Shown piece by piece: positions 41,306-49,592 of a DNA stretch of 64,000 nucleotides (positions are counted from its first letter, which is position 1; each line of letters begins with the position of its first letter). The notes beneath the pieces are model-generated. The model saw nothing but the letters and a program-made list of their open reading frames with translations, ran no database searches and was not told the DNA's origin. Origin of the DNA: Micromonospora tarapacensis. GTDB taxonomy: Bacteria; Actinomycetota; Actinomycetes; Mycobacteriales; Micromonosporaceae. The translations under genes were made by a program, and so were the position numbers. Where the stretch lies: positions 3,273,324 to 3,337,323 of the forward strand of contig NZ_JAHCDI010000004.1 in assembly GCF_019697375.1 (NCBI RefSeq), in the 5' to 3' direction.

Positions 41306-42543
41306 CCCGAGACGCCCTGACCGAGGACCTGCTGCGCGAGCTGGCGCCGCAGGTCCTCGGCGTGCTCGCCCGCCGGTTCGGCGACTTCGCCACCGCCGAG
41401 GACGCGGTGCAGGAGGCCTTGCTGGCCGCGGCGACCCAGTGGCCGCGTGACGGCCGGCCGGGCAACCCGCGCGGCTGGTTGATCCAGGTCGCGTACCGGC
41501 GGATGGTCGAACTGGTCCGCGGTGAGCAGGCCCGCCGGGCCCGGGAGGATCTGGCCGCCCGGCGCGAGCCGGCGGATCGGCGCAGCGTACCGGCGGCCGA
41601 GGCGCAGCTGGACGCTGACCGCGACGACACCCTGGTGTTGCTGTTGCTCTGCTGCCACCCGGCGCTCTCCTCCGCCTCGGCGATCGCGCTCACCCTGCGT
41701 GCCGTCGGCGGCCTCGGCACCGCCGAGATCGCCCGGGCGTTCCTGGTGCCGGAACCCACCATGGCGCAGCGGATCAGCCGCGCGAAGCAGCGCATCCGGG
41801 ATTCCGGTACACCGTTTCGGATGCCCGCCGCGGCCGATCTGACGGCCCGGTTGGCTTCGGTGCTGCACGTGCTCTACCTGGTCTTCACCGAGGGACACGT
41901 GGCCAGCTCCGGCGACCGGCTGCACCGGCTCGACCTGGCGCACGAGGCGATCCGGTTGACCCGGGCGCTGCACGCCCGGCTGCCCGACGACAGTGAGGTG
42001 ACGGGGTTGTTGGCGCTGATGCTGCTCACCGAGGCCCGCAGCGCGGCCCGTACCGGCCCGTCCGGCGAACTGGTTCCGCTGGCCGAGCAGGACCGCGGCC
42101 GGTGGGACGCGGCGGCGATCGCCGAGGGCGTCGCGCTGGTCACCCGGGCGCTGCCGCGCGGCCCGGTCGGTCCCTACCAGGTGCAGGCGGCCATCGCCGC
42201 GCTGCACGACGAGGCACCGAGCGCCGAGGCGACCGACTGGCCGCAGATCCTCGCGCTCTACGAGGTGCTGGAGGGCCTGTCGGGCAGCCCGGTGGTCGCC
42301 CTCAACCGGGCGGTGGCCAGCGCGATGGTGCACGGGGCGGCGGCCGGCCTTGCCGCGCTCGCGGCGCTGGACGACGAAGCCCGGCTGGCGGACCACCACC
42401 GCCTGCACGCCGCCCGCGCCCACCTCTACGAGATGGCCGGCGACCCCGACCGCGCGGTCAGCCACTACCGCTCCGCCGCCGCCCTGACCGCCAGTCTCCC
42501 CGAACAGCGCTACCTCCTCATGCGCGCCGCCCGCCTCAGCTGA
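41302..42543 (+). CDS. ECF42-type sigma factor with long C-terminal extension
   Basis: 413 aa from GTG 41302. Region 2: LAPQVLGVLARRFGDFATAEDAVQEALLAAATQWPRDGRPGNPRGWLIQVAYRRMVELVRGEQARR; region 4: LLLLCCHPALSSASAIALTLRAVGGLGTAEIARAFLVPEPTMAQRISRAKQRIR. The C-terminal 200 residues (DUF6596/TPR-like: VLYLVFTEGHVASSGD, RLPDDSEVTGLLALMLLTEARSAARTGPSGELVPLAEQDRGRWD, GPYQVQAAIAALHDEA) are characteristic of ECF42, which lacks a classical anti-sigma factor; the extension is needed for activity in described members. Confidence 0.93.
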   Translation: MTRDALTEDLLRELAPQVLGVLARRFGDFATAEDAVQEALLAAATQWPRDGRPGNPRGWLIQVAYRRMVELVRGEQARRAREDLAARREPADRRSVPAAEAQLDADRDDTLVLLLLCCHPALSSASAIALTLRAVGGLGTAEIARAFLVPEPTMAQRISRAKQRIRDSGTPFRMPAAADLTARLASVLHVLYLVFTEGHVASSGDRLHRLDLAHEAIRLTRALHARLPDDSEVTGLLALMLLTEARSAARTGPSGELVPLAEQDRGRWDAAAIAEGVALVTRALPRGPVGPYQVQAAIAALHDEAPSAEATDWPQILALYEVLEGLSGSPVVALNRAVASAMVHGAAAGLAALAALDDEARLADHHRLHAARAHLYEMAGDPDRAVSHYRSAAALTASLPEQRYLLMRAARLS

Positions 42544-42865
42544 GCCGCACAATCCGTGCCGGGCGGTTCGTCGAGTGCGCGCCCGGGGGCGCCCCGCCAG
42601 GCGCACTCAGTCGAGGTGATGGGTTCCCCCTCGCGCCCTTTGCTCTGCCTCAACGGACGCAACGGTTTGCCGCCCAACCCGGGGTGTCGGTGGACCCGGT
42701 GCGTGGGTTGAAGCAGAGCAAAGGGCACACCGGGACACCACCTGGGACCGGCGACACGCGCGGACCGGGGACACGCGCGGACCGGGGACACGCGGCAGGA
42801 GGCCGGGTGTGACGTGGTGGTGGCCGGGTCCGTCGGAGACCCGGCCACCGGTGGAACAACTGCGG
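42544..42865. other. Convergent intergenic region with inverted and tandem repeats
   Basis: Holds a 20-bp inverted repeat (42635-42654 GCCCTTTGCTCTGCCTCAAC; 42707-42726, one mismatch) with a 52-nt spacer, probably the terminator for both convergent genes. A 17-bp direct repeat ACACGCGCGGACCGGGG follows at 42754-42770 and 42771-42787. No gene supported. Confidence 0.6.
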
Positions 42866-44224
42866 TCAGCTGGCGGTGCAGGTCACTGCGGGAGACAAGT
42901 TGGTGCCGTTCCAGCTGCCGAGGAAGCCGAAGCTGGTGCTGGCTCCGGCGCCGAGCCGGCCGTTGTAGTCGACGTTGCGGGCCGTCACGGCAGACCCGCT
43001 GCTGGTGACCGTGACGTTCCACGACTGGGTCACCGACTGGCCGTTGGCGAAGGTCCAGCGCACCGTCCAGCCGGTGATGGCGCTGGCCCCGGCGGTCACC
43101 CGGACCTCACCCTGGAAGCCACCCTGCCACTGGTTGGCGATCGAGTATGTCGCCGTGCAGCCGGCGCCCGGCTGCGGCGTCGACGGCGGCGGGGTGGACG
43201 GCGGCGGGCTCGACGGGGGTGGCGTGGTCGGCGAGGTGCCGTCGTACACGCTGGCCTCCCGCGCCGTCTGCCGGATGCCGTTGGTGCCGTTGAACAACCG
43301 CTGACCCCAGTTGGTCAGCTGGTTCGGGTTGAAGTTGGTGGCCATGTCGAGGTACTCCACGCCACCGCTGTTGCCGCTCCACGACCAGCCCAGCCAGCCG
43401 ATGCCGTTGGCCTGGGTGTAGGAGAGGATGGCGTCCTCGTCGGGGTCGCCGTCGGAGTGGTTGTGCCCGAACTCGCCGACCACGATGGGCAGTTGCCGGC
43501 TGCGGAAGCGACCCAGGTAGTCGCTGATCTCGGCGGCGGTGTCGAAGACGCCGTACATGTGGACGGAGAAGACCGTGTTGCGGGCCGGGTCGGCGTTGAA
43601 GACCGTCGGGGCGTTGTCGCGCATGGTGAAGGACCAGTCCTGGCCCCAGTTCGGGGCGTCCACCATGATGGTGTGCCCGAGACCGCCGTCGCGCAGCCGG
43701 CGGATCGCGTTGCCGGTGTCGGTGGCCCAGGCCGAGTAGTTCTGGTTGCCGTACGGCTCGTTGCCGATGTTGACGATCACGTACCGTTCCTGGCCGTTCA
43801 GCGCGCTGGCGATGCTGAGCCAGTAGTCGACGGCCCGGGCCAGGGTGATGGCGCCGCTCTGCTCGCCGTAGCCGGTGGTGTCGTGCACCTCCAGCACGCA
43901 GATCAGCCGGTTGGCCGTGCAGAGCTGGATCACGTTGGACACGTCGTCGGCGCTGTTGCGGGTCCACCGGTCGCCGCTGGAGAGCACGACCCGGACGGAG
44001 TTGGCGCCGAGGGCCTTGACGTCGGCGAAGGAGCGGGTCTGGCTCGGGTACCAGGTGTGTGCGTGGTTGACACCGCGCATGATGAACTCGTTGCCGTTGG
44101 CGTCGTAGAGCTTGCCGCCGCTGACCGTGAAGCCGGTGGCGGCGTGCGCCGACGGCCCGAAGGCGAACACGGCGGCGACGGTCGCCAGCAGGACGGCGCC
44201 GACGCCCGCGAACAGTCTTTTCAT
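42866..44224 (-). CDS. Secreted GH5 endoglycanase (mannanase-like) with CBM2
   Basis: 452 aa from ATG 44224 (GAGGA upstream). Signal peptide MKRLFAGVGAVLLATVAAVFAFGPSAHA; GH5 domain about residues 30-325 with acid/base Glu in IVNIGNEPYGN and nucleophile Glu in PIVVGEFGHNHSD, plus HMYG. The Pro/Ser/Thr linker PTTPPPSSPPPSTPPPSTP leads to a CBM2 (CTATYSIANQWQGGFQGEVRVTAG...SGSAVTARNVDYNGRLGAGASTSFGFLGSW). The GH5 part looks closest to subfamily 8 beta-mannanases. It is secreted to attack plant mannan/cellulose. Upstream CTGAACCGGTTCAG-type sites suggest sugar-responsive control. Confidence 0.92.
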   Translation of the reverse strand: MKRLFAGVGAVLLATVAAVFAFGPSAHAATGFTVSGGKLYDANGNEFIMRGVNHAHTWYPSQTRSFADVKALGANSVRVVLSSGDRWTRNSADDVSNVIQLCTANRLICVLEVHDTTGYGEQSGAITLARAVDYWLSIASALNGQERYVIVNIGNEPYGNQNYSAWATDTGNAIRRLRDGGLGHTIMVDAPNWGQDWSFTMRDNAPTVFNADPARNTVFSVHMYGVFDTAAEISDYLGRFRSRQLPIVVGEFGHNHSDGDPDEDAILSYTQANGIGWLGWSWSGNSGGVEYLDMATNFNPNQLTNWGQRLFNGTNGIRQTAREASVYDGTSPTTPPPSSPPPSTPPPSTPQPGAGCTATYSIANQWQGGFQGEVRVTAGASAITGWTVRWTFANGQSVTQSWNVTVTSSGSAVTARNVDYNGRLGAGASTSFGFLGSWNGTNLSPAVTCTAS

Positions 44225-44363
44225 GGCATTCCTCGCAGGAGATGTCTCCCCCGGTGCCCTGGTGTGGGGGTGCGGTGAGTGGCAGGAGTGGCGGCTGCAG
44301 CCCGACAGCCGCTGCCCGGGGCCCGGCGAGGCAGGCATCAGCGTATGCGGATGGCGCGATGAA

Positions 44364-44479
44364 AGCAACCGGTTCAGTAGACCGGCCCCGCCGTGACGAC
44401 CCAGGGAAACAGAGCCGTCACGGGGGGCGGACATCCCCACCACAGGATGGGCACCAGGTCGGCGCCTGAACCGGTTCAG
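44364..44479. promoter_or_regulatory. Two AACCGGTTCAG operators upstream of GH5
   Basis: 44466-44479 is a perfect palindrome, CTGAACCGGTTCAG. 44364-44377 matches it at 11 of 14 positions (AGCAACCGGTTCAG). The CG-centred form is typical of LacI-family operators. They lie between the GH5 gene and the divergent LLM gene, nearer the former's promoter in the case of the first site. Confidence 0.6.
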
Positions 44480-44583
44480 CCAACCGTGGGCAGGGGGTGT
44501 TCGACCCGTCGAGCACGGGGTCAGGGTTGACCGAACCGGACCGGGGTATCCGGAACGGTCCGCCGGTCCGGAAGGAGACATCG

Positions 44584-45546
44584 ATGGTCAGCATCGGCTA
44601 CACCCTGATGTGCGAACAGGCAGGCCCCAAGGAGCTCGTCGACCACGCGGTGCGGGCCGAGGCGGCCGGCTTCGACCAGCTCGTCATGTCCGACCACTAC
44701 TACCCCTGGCTGGAGTCACAGGGCCACTCACCGTACGCCTGGTCGGTGCTGGGCGCGGTCGCGCACGCCACCTCCCGCGCGGCGCTGATGTCGTTCGTGA
44801 CCTGCCCGATCCGCCGCTACCACCCGGCGGTGGTGGCGCAGAAGGCCGCCACCATCGGGGTCCTCTCCGGCGGCCGGTTCACTCTCGGCCTCGGTGCCGG
44901 TGAGAACCTCAACGAGCACGTGGTCGGCGGCTGGCCGCACGTGCAGCAGCGCCACGAGATGTTCGAGGAGGCGTTGCAGATCATCCGGCCGCTGCTGAAC
45001 GGGGAGACGCTGACCTTCTCCGGCAACCACTACGACGTGCCGGACGCGTACGTGTGGGACCGGCCCGACCCGCCGGTGCCGATGGCGGTGGCCGCCTCCG
45101 GCCGGCAGTCGGCCACCCTCGCCGCCGAGTACGCCGACGGGATGATCTCCACCGAGCCGGAACCGCACCTCGTCGAGATGTACGAGCAGGCCGGTGGTCG
45201 CGGGCGGCCACGGTACGGGCAGGTGGCCATCTGCTACGGCCCGGACGAGGCCGAGTGCCGCAAGATCGCTCACGACCAGTTCCGCTGGTTCGGGCTGGGC
45301 TGGAAGGTCAACTCGGCGCTGCCCGACACCGACGCGTTCGCCGCGGCCACCCAGACCGTCCGCGAGGAGGACGTGGCGCAGGGAATCTCGTGCGGGCCGG
45401 ACGTGGACCAGCACGTCGCCGCGTTCAAGGAGTTCGTCGACGCCGGCTTCACCGATGTGGCGCTGGTGCAGATCGGCGGCGACAGCCAACCGATGTTCCT
45501 GGACTGGGCGCAGGAGCAACTGCTGCCCCGGCTGCGCGAGCTCTGA
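44584..45546 (+). CDS. LLM-class F420-dependent oxidoreductase (TIGR03557-like)
   Basis: 320 aa. VSIGYTLMCEQAGPKELVDHAVRAEAAGFDQLVMSDHYYPWLESQGHSPYAWSVLGAVAHAT, TCPIRRYHPAVVAQKAATIGVLSGGRFTLGLGAGENLNEHVVG, PVPMAVAASGRQSATLAAEYADGMISTEP are typical of G6PDH-like/F420 LLM proteins of actinomycetes. Probably reduces or oxidises a small substrate with F420; substrate unknown. ATG 44584 with GGAAGGAG upstream. Confidence 0.88.
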   Translation: MVSIGYTLMCEQAGPKELVDHAVRAEAAGFDQLVMSDHYYPWLESQGHSPYAWSVLGAVAHATSRAALMSFVTCPIRRYHPAVVAQKAATIGVLSGGRFTLGLGAGENLNEHVVGGWPHVQQRHEMFEEALQIIRPLLNGETLTFSGNHYDVPDAYVWDRPDPPVPMAVAASGRQSATLAAEYADGMISTEPEPHLVEMYEQAGGRGRPRYGQVAICYGPDEAECRKIAHDQFRWFGLGWKVNSALPDTDAFAAATQTVREEDVAQGISCGPDVDQHVAAFKEFVDAGFTDVALVQIGGDSQPMFLDWAQEQLLPRLREL

Positions 45547-45558
45547 GCGGGCGGGGGA

Positions 45559-45786
45559 TCAGCCCGCAGAGGCGGGTGGGGACAGGTCGACCAGGCCGGT
45601 GGCGAGCAGCCGGGCCACCGCCCGGGTGGCCGCCCAACCGGCCTCGACCAGACGGCGGGTCCCCGAGTACGGATGCAGGTGGGTGGCGAGCACGTCCGGG
45701 CGCTGCTCGGCGACGACCCGGGCCAGCCGGTCGCGCCGGTCGGGACCACCCCGGTCCTGCCCGCCGGTGCGGATGTTCCAGGTCAT
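45559..45786 (-). pseudogene. Endonuclease/exonuclease/phosphatase-family remnant
   Basis: Starts MTWNIRTGGQDRGGPDRRDRLARVVAEQRPDVLA like an EEP-family enzyme, then jumps to THLHPYSGTRRLVEAGWAATRAVARLLATGLVDL, which resembles the C-terminal strand and helix of such enzymes. About 200 internal residues, including the catalytic Glu, Asp and first His, are absent. Joined ends in one frame suggest a single internal deletion. Not functional. Confidence 0.55.
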
Positions 45787-45806
45787 CACCCGCAGCACGG
45801 CTCGGC

Positions 45807-47296
45807 TCAGCCCGGTCGGCCGGCGCGGGCCAGCTCGTCGTCGAGCGTGTCCACGTCCTCCGACTCGATGGCGGGCTGGTTGCCCTGCCGGACGTCCTCG
45901 TTGGGACGGACCACCCAGTAGAGCAGCCCGATCCAGGCCGCCGCGAGCATGACCGCGCCCATGAAGTCGGTCGGGTGGTGCATGCCCCGGTACATCCGGG
46001 AGACCGCCACCCCGACCGGCAGGACCACCGCCGCCGCCACGAAGAGCCACCGCCACCAGCGGTCGCTGCGGGGCAGCACGATGACGGCGATGGCGAGCCA
46101 CAGGCAGAGGGTGGCCGCGATGTGCCCGGAGGGGAACGAGGACGTCGGCATCGGGCCGTCCAGGTTCTCCGCCGGCGGACGCGGCCGGTCCACCGCCGCC
46201 GCGGAGGCCAGGAACAGGGTCAGTTCACCGAACATGGTCAGCGCCACGAACAGCACGGTCGCCAGCGCCGCCAGATCGCCAGCACCAGCGGGCAGAAGAC
46301 CAGCGAGACGAACATGATCGTGTGGGTGTCGCCGGCCTTGCTCCACCACCAGCTGACGTCGTCGAGCAGCGGGGTGCCGTGCCGCGCGAACCAGCTCGGC
46401 ACGGTCTCGTCGAGCCGGGCGAGGAACGTGCCGTCGGCGTAGTAGCTGACGAACATGCCGAAGCCGTAGAGGGCACCGAAGACCAGCACCCAGCCAACGA
46501 TGATCTCGGCGATGCCGGCCCGGGCGTGCGGCAACAACCTGCGCTCGTCCGGCGCGGGCGCCACCTCGTGCGCGGCCTCCGGTTCCAGCCCCTGCGTGAA
46601 CGACGTCGCCGGCCGGCCCCGCTCCAGCCGCCACAGCCGGAAGGCGTACGCGGTGACACCGAGCCAGGCCGCGCCGAGCAGCCAGGCGCCGACCACGTCG
46701 GAGAGGAAGTGCACGCCGAGCGCGACCCGGGTGAACCCGATCAGGAAGACGACGGTGCCGACACCGATCATCGCCGCACGGCGCCAGCGGGCCGCCATCG
46801 CCGGCAGGAACACCAGCAGCAGCGCGCCGTAGGCGACCATCGACCCGAGGGCGTGCCCGCTGGGGAAACTCTGCCCGGCGTACCCGCCGATCGGCACGGC
46901 CACCTCGGGACGCAACCGGTCGACCAGGGTCTTGAGCGACGGATCGAGGATCAGCGCCCCGGCACCGGTGACGATCAGGAAGACCGCGAGCCGACCCTGC
47001 CGGCGGATCAGCAGCCCGACCACGGCGACGGCGACCAGCCAGATGATTACCGCACGCCCACCGAGGTCGGTGACGGCGTTGAGCACGGTCACCAGCGGGC
47101 CGATCGGCGACACCTGGTCGTTGAGCCAGCGCGCCACGCCGTGGTCCACGTCGTACAGCGGCGACCACCGGACGCGCACCAACACCAGCAGCAACCCGAA
47201 ACCGACCCCGGCACCGAGTACGAGCGCCAGGCCGGCGATCGTACGTTCGGTGAAGTGCCCGGGGGGTCGTCGGAGTACGTCCCTGACCGCGCCCAC
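45807..47296 (-). CDS. Tandem PAP2 membrane phosphatase, apparent frameshift
   Basis: About 496 aa if corrected; GTG 47296. Two PAP2 modules. The first has KTLVDRLRPE, GQSFPSGHALGS and RVALGVHFLSDVVGAW. The second has RPRPPAENLDGPMPTSSFPSGHIAATLCLW and YRGMHHPTDFMGAVML. Many hydrophobic helices. PAP2 enzymes dephosphorylate lipid phosphates such as phosphatidate or undecaprenyl diphosphate. The reading frame breaks near 46257 between WRRWRP and LFVALTMFGEL; restoring one base gives a continuous protein. Next to a lipid kinase, which supports a lipid role. Confidence 0.8.
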
Positions 47297-47376
47297 GGCA
47301 GCCTCCTTCGCCTCTGGCGAGGCGCTGTACCCGATGCGCCGCTGCCGTACACCCGGGAGCCCGCCGGTGCGACGGC

Positions 47377-48432
47377 CTAGAGTGCGGTCGTCTCGCCGGT
47401 GTCGAGCAGGCCGGCGCGCTGCGTGTCCGGCTCACCGGACCGCTCCTGGACGAGGCGCTCGCCCCGTTCGGCGGCGGTTGCCGCGTCGTCGGCCAGGTCG
47501 GGCGCTCGTTCCGGCCTCGGTACGCACAGCCACAGCGCCCGCCGGCGGATCTGCACCCGCAGGGTGCGGCCGGGTTCGATCAGGTCGCCGTCCAGCTCAC
47601 GCGGTTGTGCCCGGTTGCTGTTTATCTCCACCCGGCGGGCGCGGTACACCTCCATGCGCGGAACCCGGTCCCGCCGGCGCAGCACCGCCCAGCCGAGGGA
47701 GAGCCAGTGCCGCAGCGTCCTCGGGGTGAGCACGGCGACGTCGAGGTAGCCGTCGTCGGGCTCGGCCTCGGTGAGCAGGGTCACCCCGCCCTGGAGCCGG
47801 CCGACGTTGGCGACCAGCACCGAACGGGCCCGACGGCACAGTGGCGGCTGGTCGTCCAGCCGGATACACACCTTCATCGGTCGGTCCCGCAGGTGTCGCG
47901 CGGCGCCCACCACGTACGCCGGCCAGCCGATCCGCCGCTTGGTCGTCTCGTTGGTGGCGGCCAGCATCTGGGCGTCGAAGCCCATGCCGGCCATCACCGC
48001 GAAGTGCTGTCCGTCCGCCTCGCCCACGTCGAGCAGCCGCCGCCCGCGTTCCAGGGCCACCGCCAGCCCCCCGGCCAGGTCGTCGGAGAGTCCCAGGTTC
48101 GCCGCGAGCAGGTTGCCGGTGCCCTGCGGGAGTACGGCGAGCGCCGCCTCGGTGCCGACCAGGGCGCTGACGCAGGCCATCACGGTCCCGTCGCCGCCGC
48201 AGGCGAAGACCACGTCGACCCCGGCGGCGAGGGCCCGCTCGGTCTGCCCCCGGCCGGGATCGTCCGCGGTGGTCTCGAACCAGAGCGGCTCGGGCCAGCC
48301 CGCCGCGGCGAGCGCGTCGCCCACGGTACGGCGAAACGCGTCGGGATCGGTCACCTTGACCGGGTTGACCACCACCGCACTGCGCAGCGGCCCTTCGTGC
48401 CGTCCAGCTTTCACGGCGTCAGTGTGCAGCAC
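47377..48432 (-). CDS. Diacylglycerol kinase family lipid kinase
   Basis: 351 aa. AVVVNPVKV at the N-terminus, ATP site VVFACGGDGTVMACVSALVGTEAALAVLPQGTGNLLAANLGL, MAGMGFDAQMLAATNETTKRRIGWPAYV, and NSNRAQPRELDGDLI near the C-terminus match DagK/LCB5 proteins. It phosphorylates diacylglycerol or a related lipid at the membrane face. Lies head-to-tail with the PAP2 phosphatase 80 nt downstream, a logical kinase/phosphatase pair. GTG 48414 is an alternative start. Confidence 0.9.
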   Translation of the reverse strand: MLHTDAVKAGRHEGPLRSAVVVNPVKVTDPDAFRRTVGDALAAAGWPEPLWFETTADDPGRGQTERALAAGVDVVFACGGDGTVMACVSALVGTEAALAVLPQGTGNLLAANLGLSDDLAGGLAVALERGRRLLDVGEADGQHFAVMAGMGFDAQMLAATNETTKRRIGWPAYVVGAARHLRDRPMKVCIRLDDQPPLCRRARSVLVANVGRLQGGVTLLTEAEPDDGYLDVAVLTPRTLRHWLSLGWAVLRRRDRVPRMEVYRARRVEINSNRAQPRELDGDLIEPGRTLRVQIRRRALWLCVPRPERAPDLADDAATAAERGERLVQERSGEPDTQRAGLLDTGETTAL

Positions 48433-48645
48433 GGTGCGGGGTTGGGCGACTCGGCGCGGGTGGGTCGCGTCAGGCTGCGGTCCGCAGGGCGGCCTCGACC
48501 CGCCGGCGCGCGTCGGCCAGGTCGACGCCGGCCTCGGTGAGCACCAGCCTCGCGCCGCCGGAGACGGCGATCCCGCCCCGGCGCCGTACCGCCGCGACTA
48601 GCCTCAGACGCAGGCCGGGCGCGACAGCTGCGGGGGTGATGTCGG
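48433..48645. other. Intergenic with possible minus-strand remnant
   Basis: On the minus strand, a frame ending at 48470 reads VAAVRRRGGIAVSGGARLVLTEAGVDLADARRRVEAALRTAA, coherent but without a start outside the neighbouring gene. It may be the tail of a lost gene. No promoter motif identified. Confidence 0.3.
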
Positions 48646-49475
48646 ATGGCCGCAGCCAGCGACGCGTCGGTGCTCGTCGGCGTCGGTCCGCAGGACGCCC
48701 TGCCGGTGGCCCGGCTCGCCGCCCGGGTGGCCGCCGCCCACGGACGCGGGCTGCATCTGCTGCATGCGTTCAACTGGGCCGCGCTCGACGCGCCGGCCGT
48801 CTCCGACTCCCGAGCCGAGGCCGAGCGGCTGATCGCGGCGGCCACGGCGGCGGTCCACCAGAGCCAGCCGGGCGTCACGGTCACCAACGAGATCGCCGAG
48901 GGCCCGGCGGTGGCGAACCTGGTCCGCAAGTCCGACGCCGCCTTCCTGGTGGTCGTCGGCGACGGCGGAATGGCCCACTGCGACCGCTGCATCCCGGCGG
49001 ACAGCCCCGCCGTGCAGGTGGCCGCCCGCGCCGAATGCCCGGTGTTGGTCGCCCGGCGGGCACCCCGTTGGCCGGCCCGGTGCTGGTCGGCGTGGACGGC
49101 TCGGCCTCCGCCGAGGTCGCGCTGGGCTGGGCGTTCGCCTGCGCCGCCCGGCACTCTTCGCGGCTGCTGGCGGTGTGGGTGGTCAACTCCGACGCGGCGA
49201 TCGACGAGGCCACCGAGCGGCTCGGCGAGCTGGTCTCCCGCTACCGCGCCGGCCATCCGGACACGGACGTGGAGTGCCACGTCATCCGGGGCGAGCCCGG
49301 TGACGTGCTGGTCGACCAGTCCCGCACGGCGCAGCTGGTGGTGGTCGCCGCCCGGGGCGACGAGCCGTTGCGCGGCATGCTCGGCGCGGTCAGCCAGGCG
49401 CTGCTCTACCACTCCCCGTCCCCGGTGATCGTGGTCCGCGGCGTGTCCGGACCGCCGTCTCGCAACAGGCCGTGA
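48646..49475 (+). CDS. Universal stress protein (two Usp domains), apparent frameshift
   Basis: About 276 aa if corrected. Domain 1 (SVLVGVGPQDALPVARLAARVAAAHGRGLHLLHAFNW...DAAFLVVVGDGGMAHC) lacks the full ATP motif. Domain 2 starts GPVLVGVDGSASAEVALGWAFACAARHSSRLLAVWVV and ends QLVVVAARGDEPLRGMLGAVSQALLYHSPSPVIVVRG. The frame breaks at about 49058 in CGGCGGGC, consistent with one missing G. Usp proteins help survival in starvation or low oxygen and belong to DosR-type regulons. Confidence 0.8.
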
Positions 49476-49488
49476 CACCCGGGACGGC

Positions 49489-49502
49489 GGGACCAACGGC
49501 CC
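49489..49502. promoter_or_regulatory. DevR/DosR-type box upstream of phosphoketolase
   Basis: GGGACCAACGGCCC fits GGGAC-N4-GGCCC, close to the mycobacterial DosR consensus GGGACT-WW-AGTCCC. It is 90 bp before the phosphoketolase start. The same pattern is found at 56969-56982 and 57125-57138. Confidence 0.7.
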
Positions 49503-49592
49503 TGATCCACGCCCGCCGATCCAGGGAAGCTGATACCGGAAACCGCGTGCTGCGGATGCAGGATCCACCGACCCGCGAGAGGCTCAAGCAGT

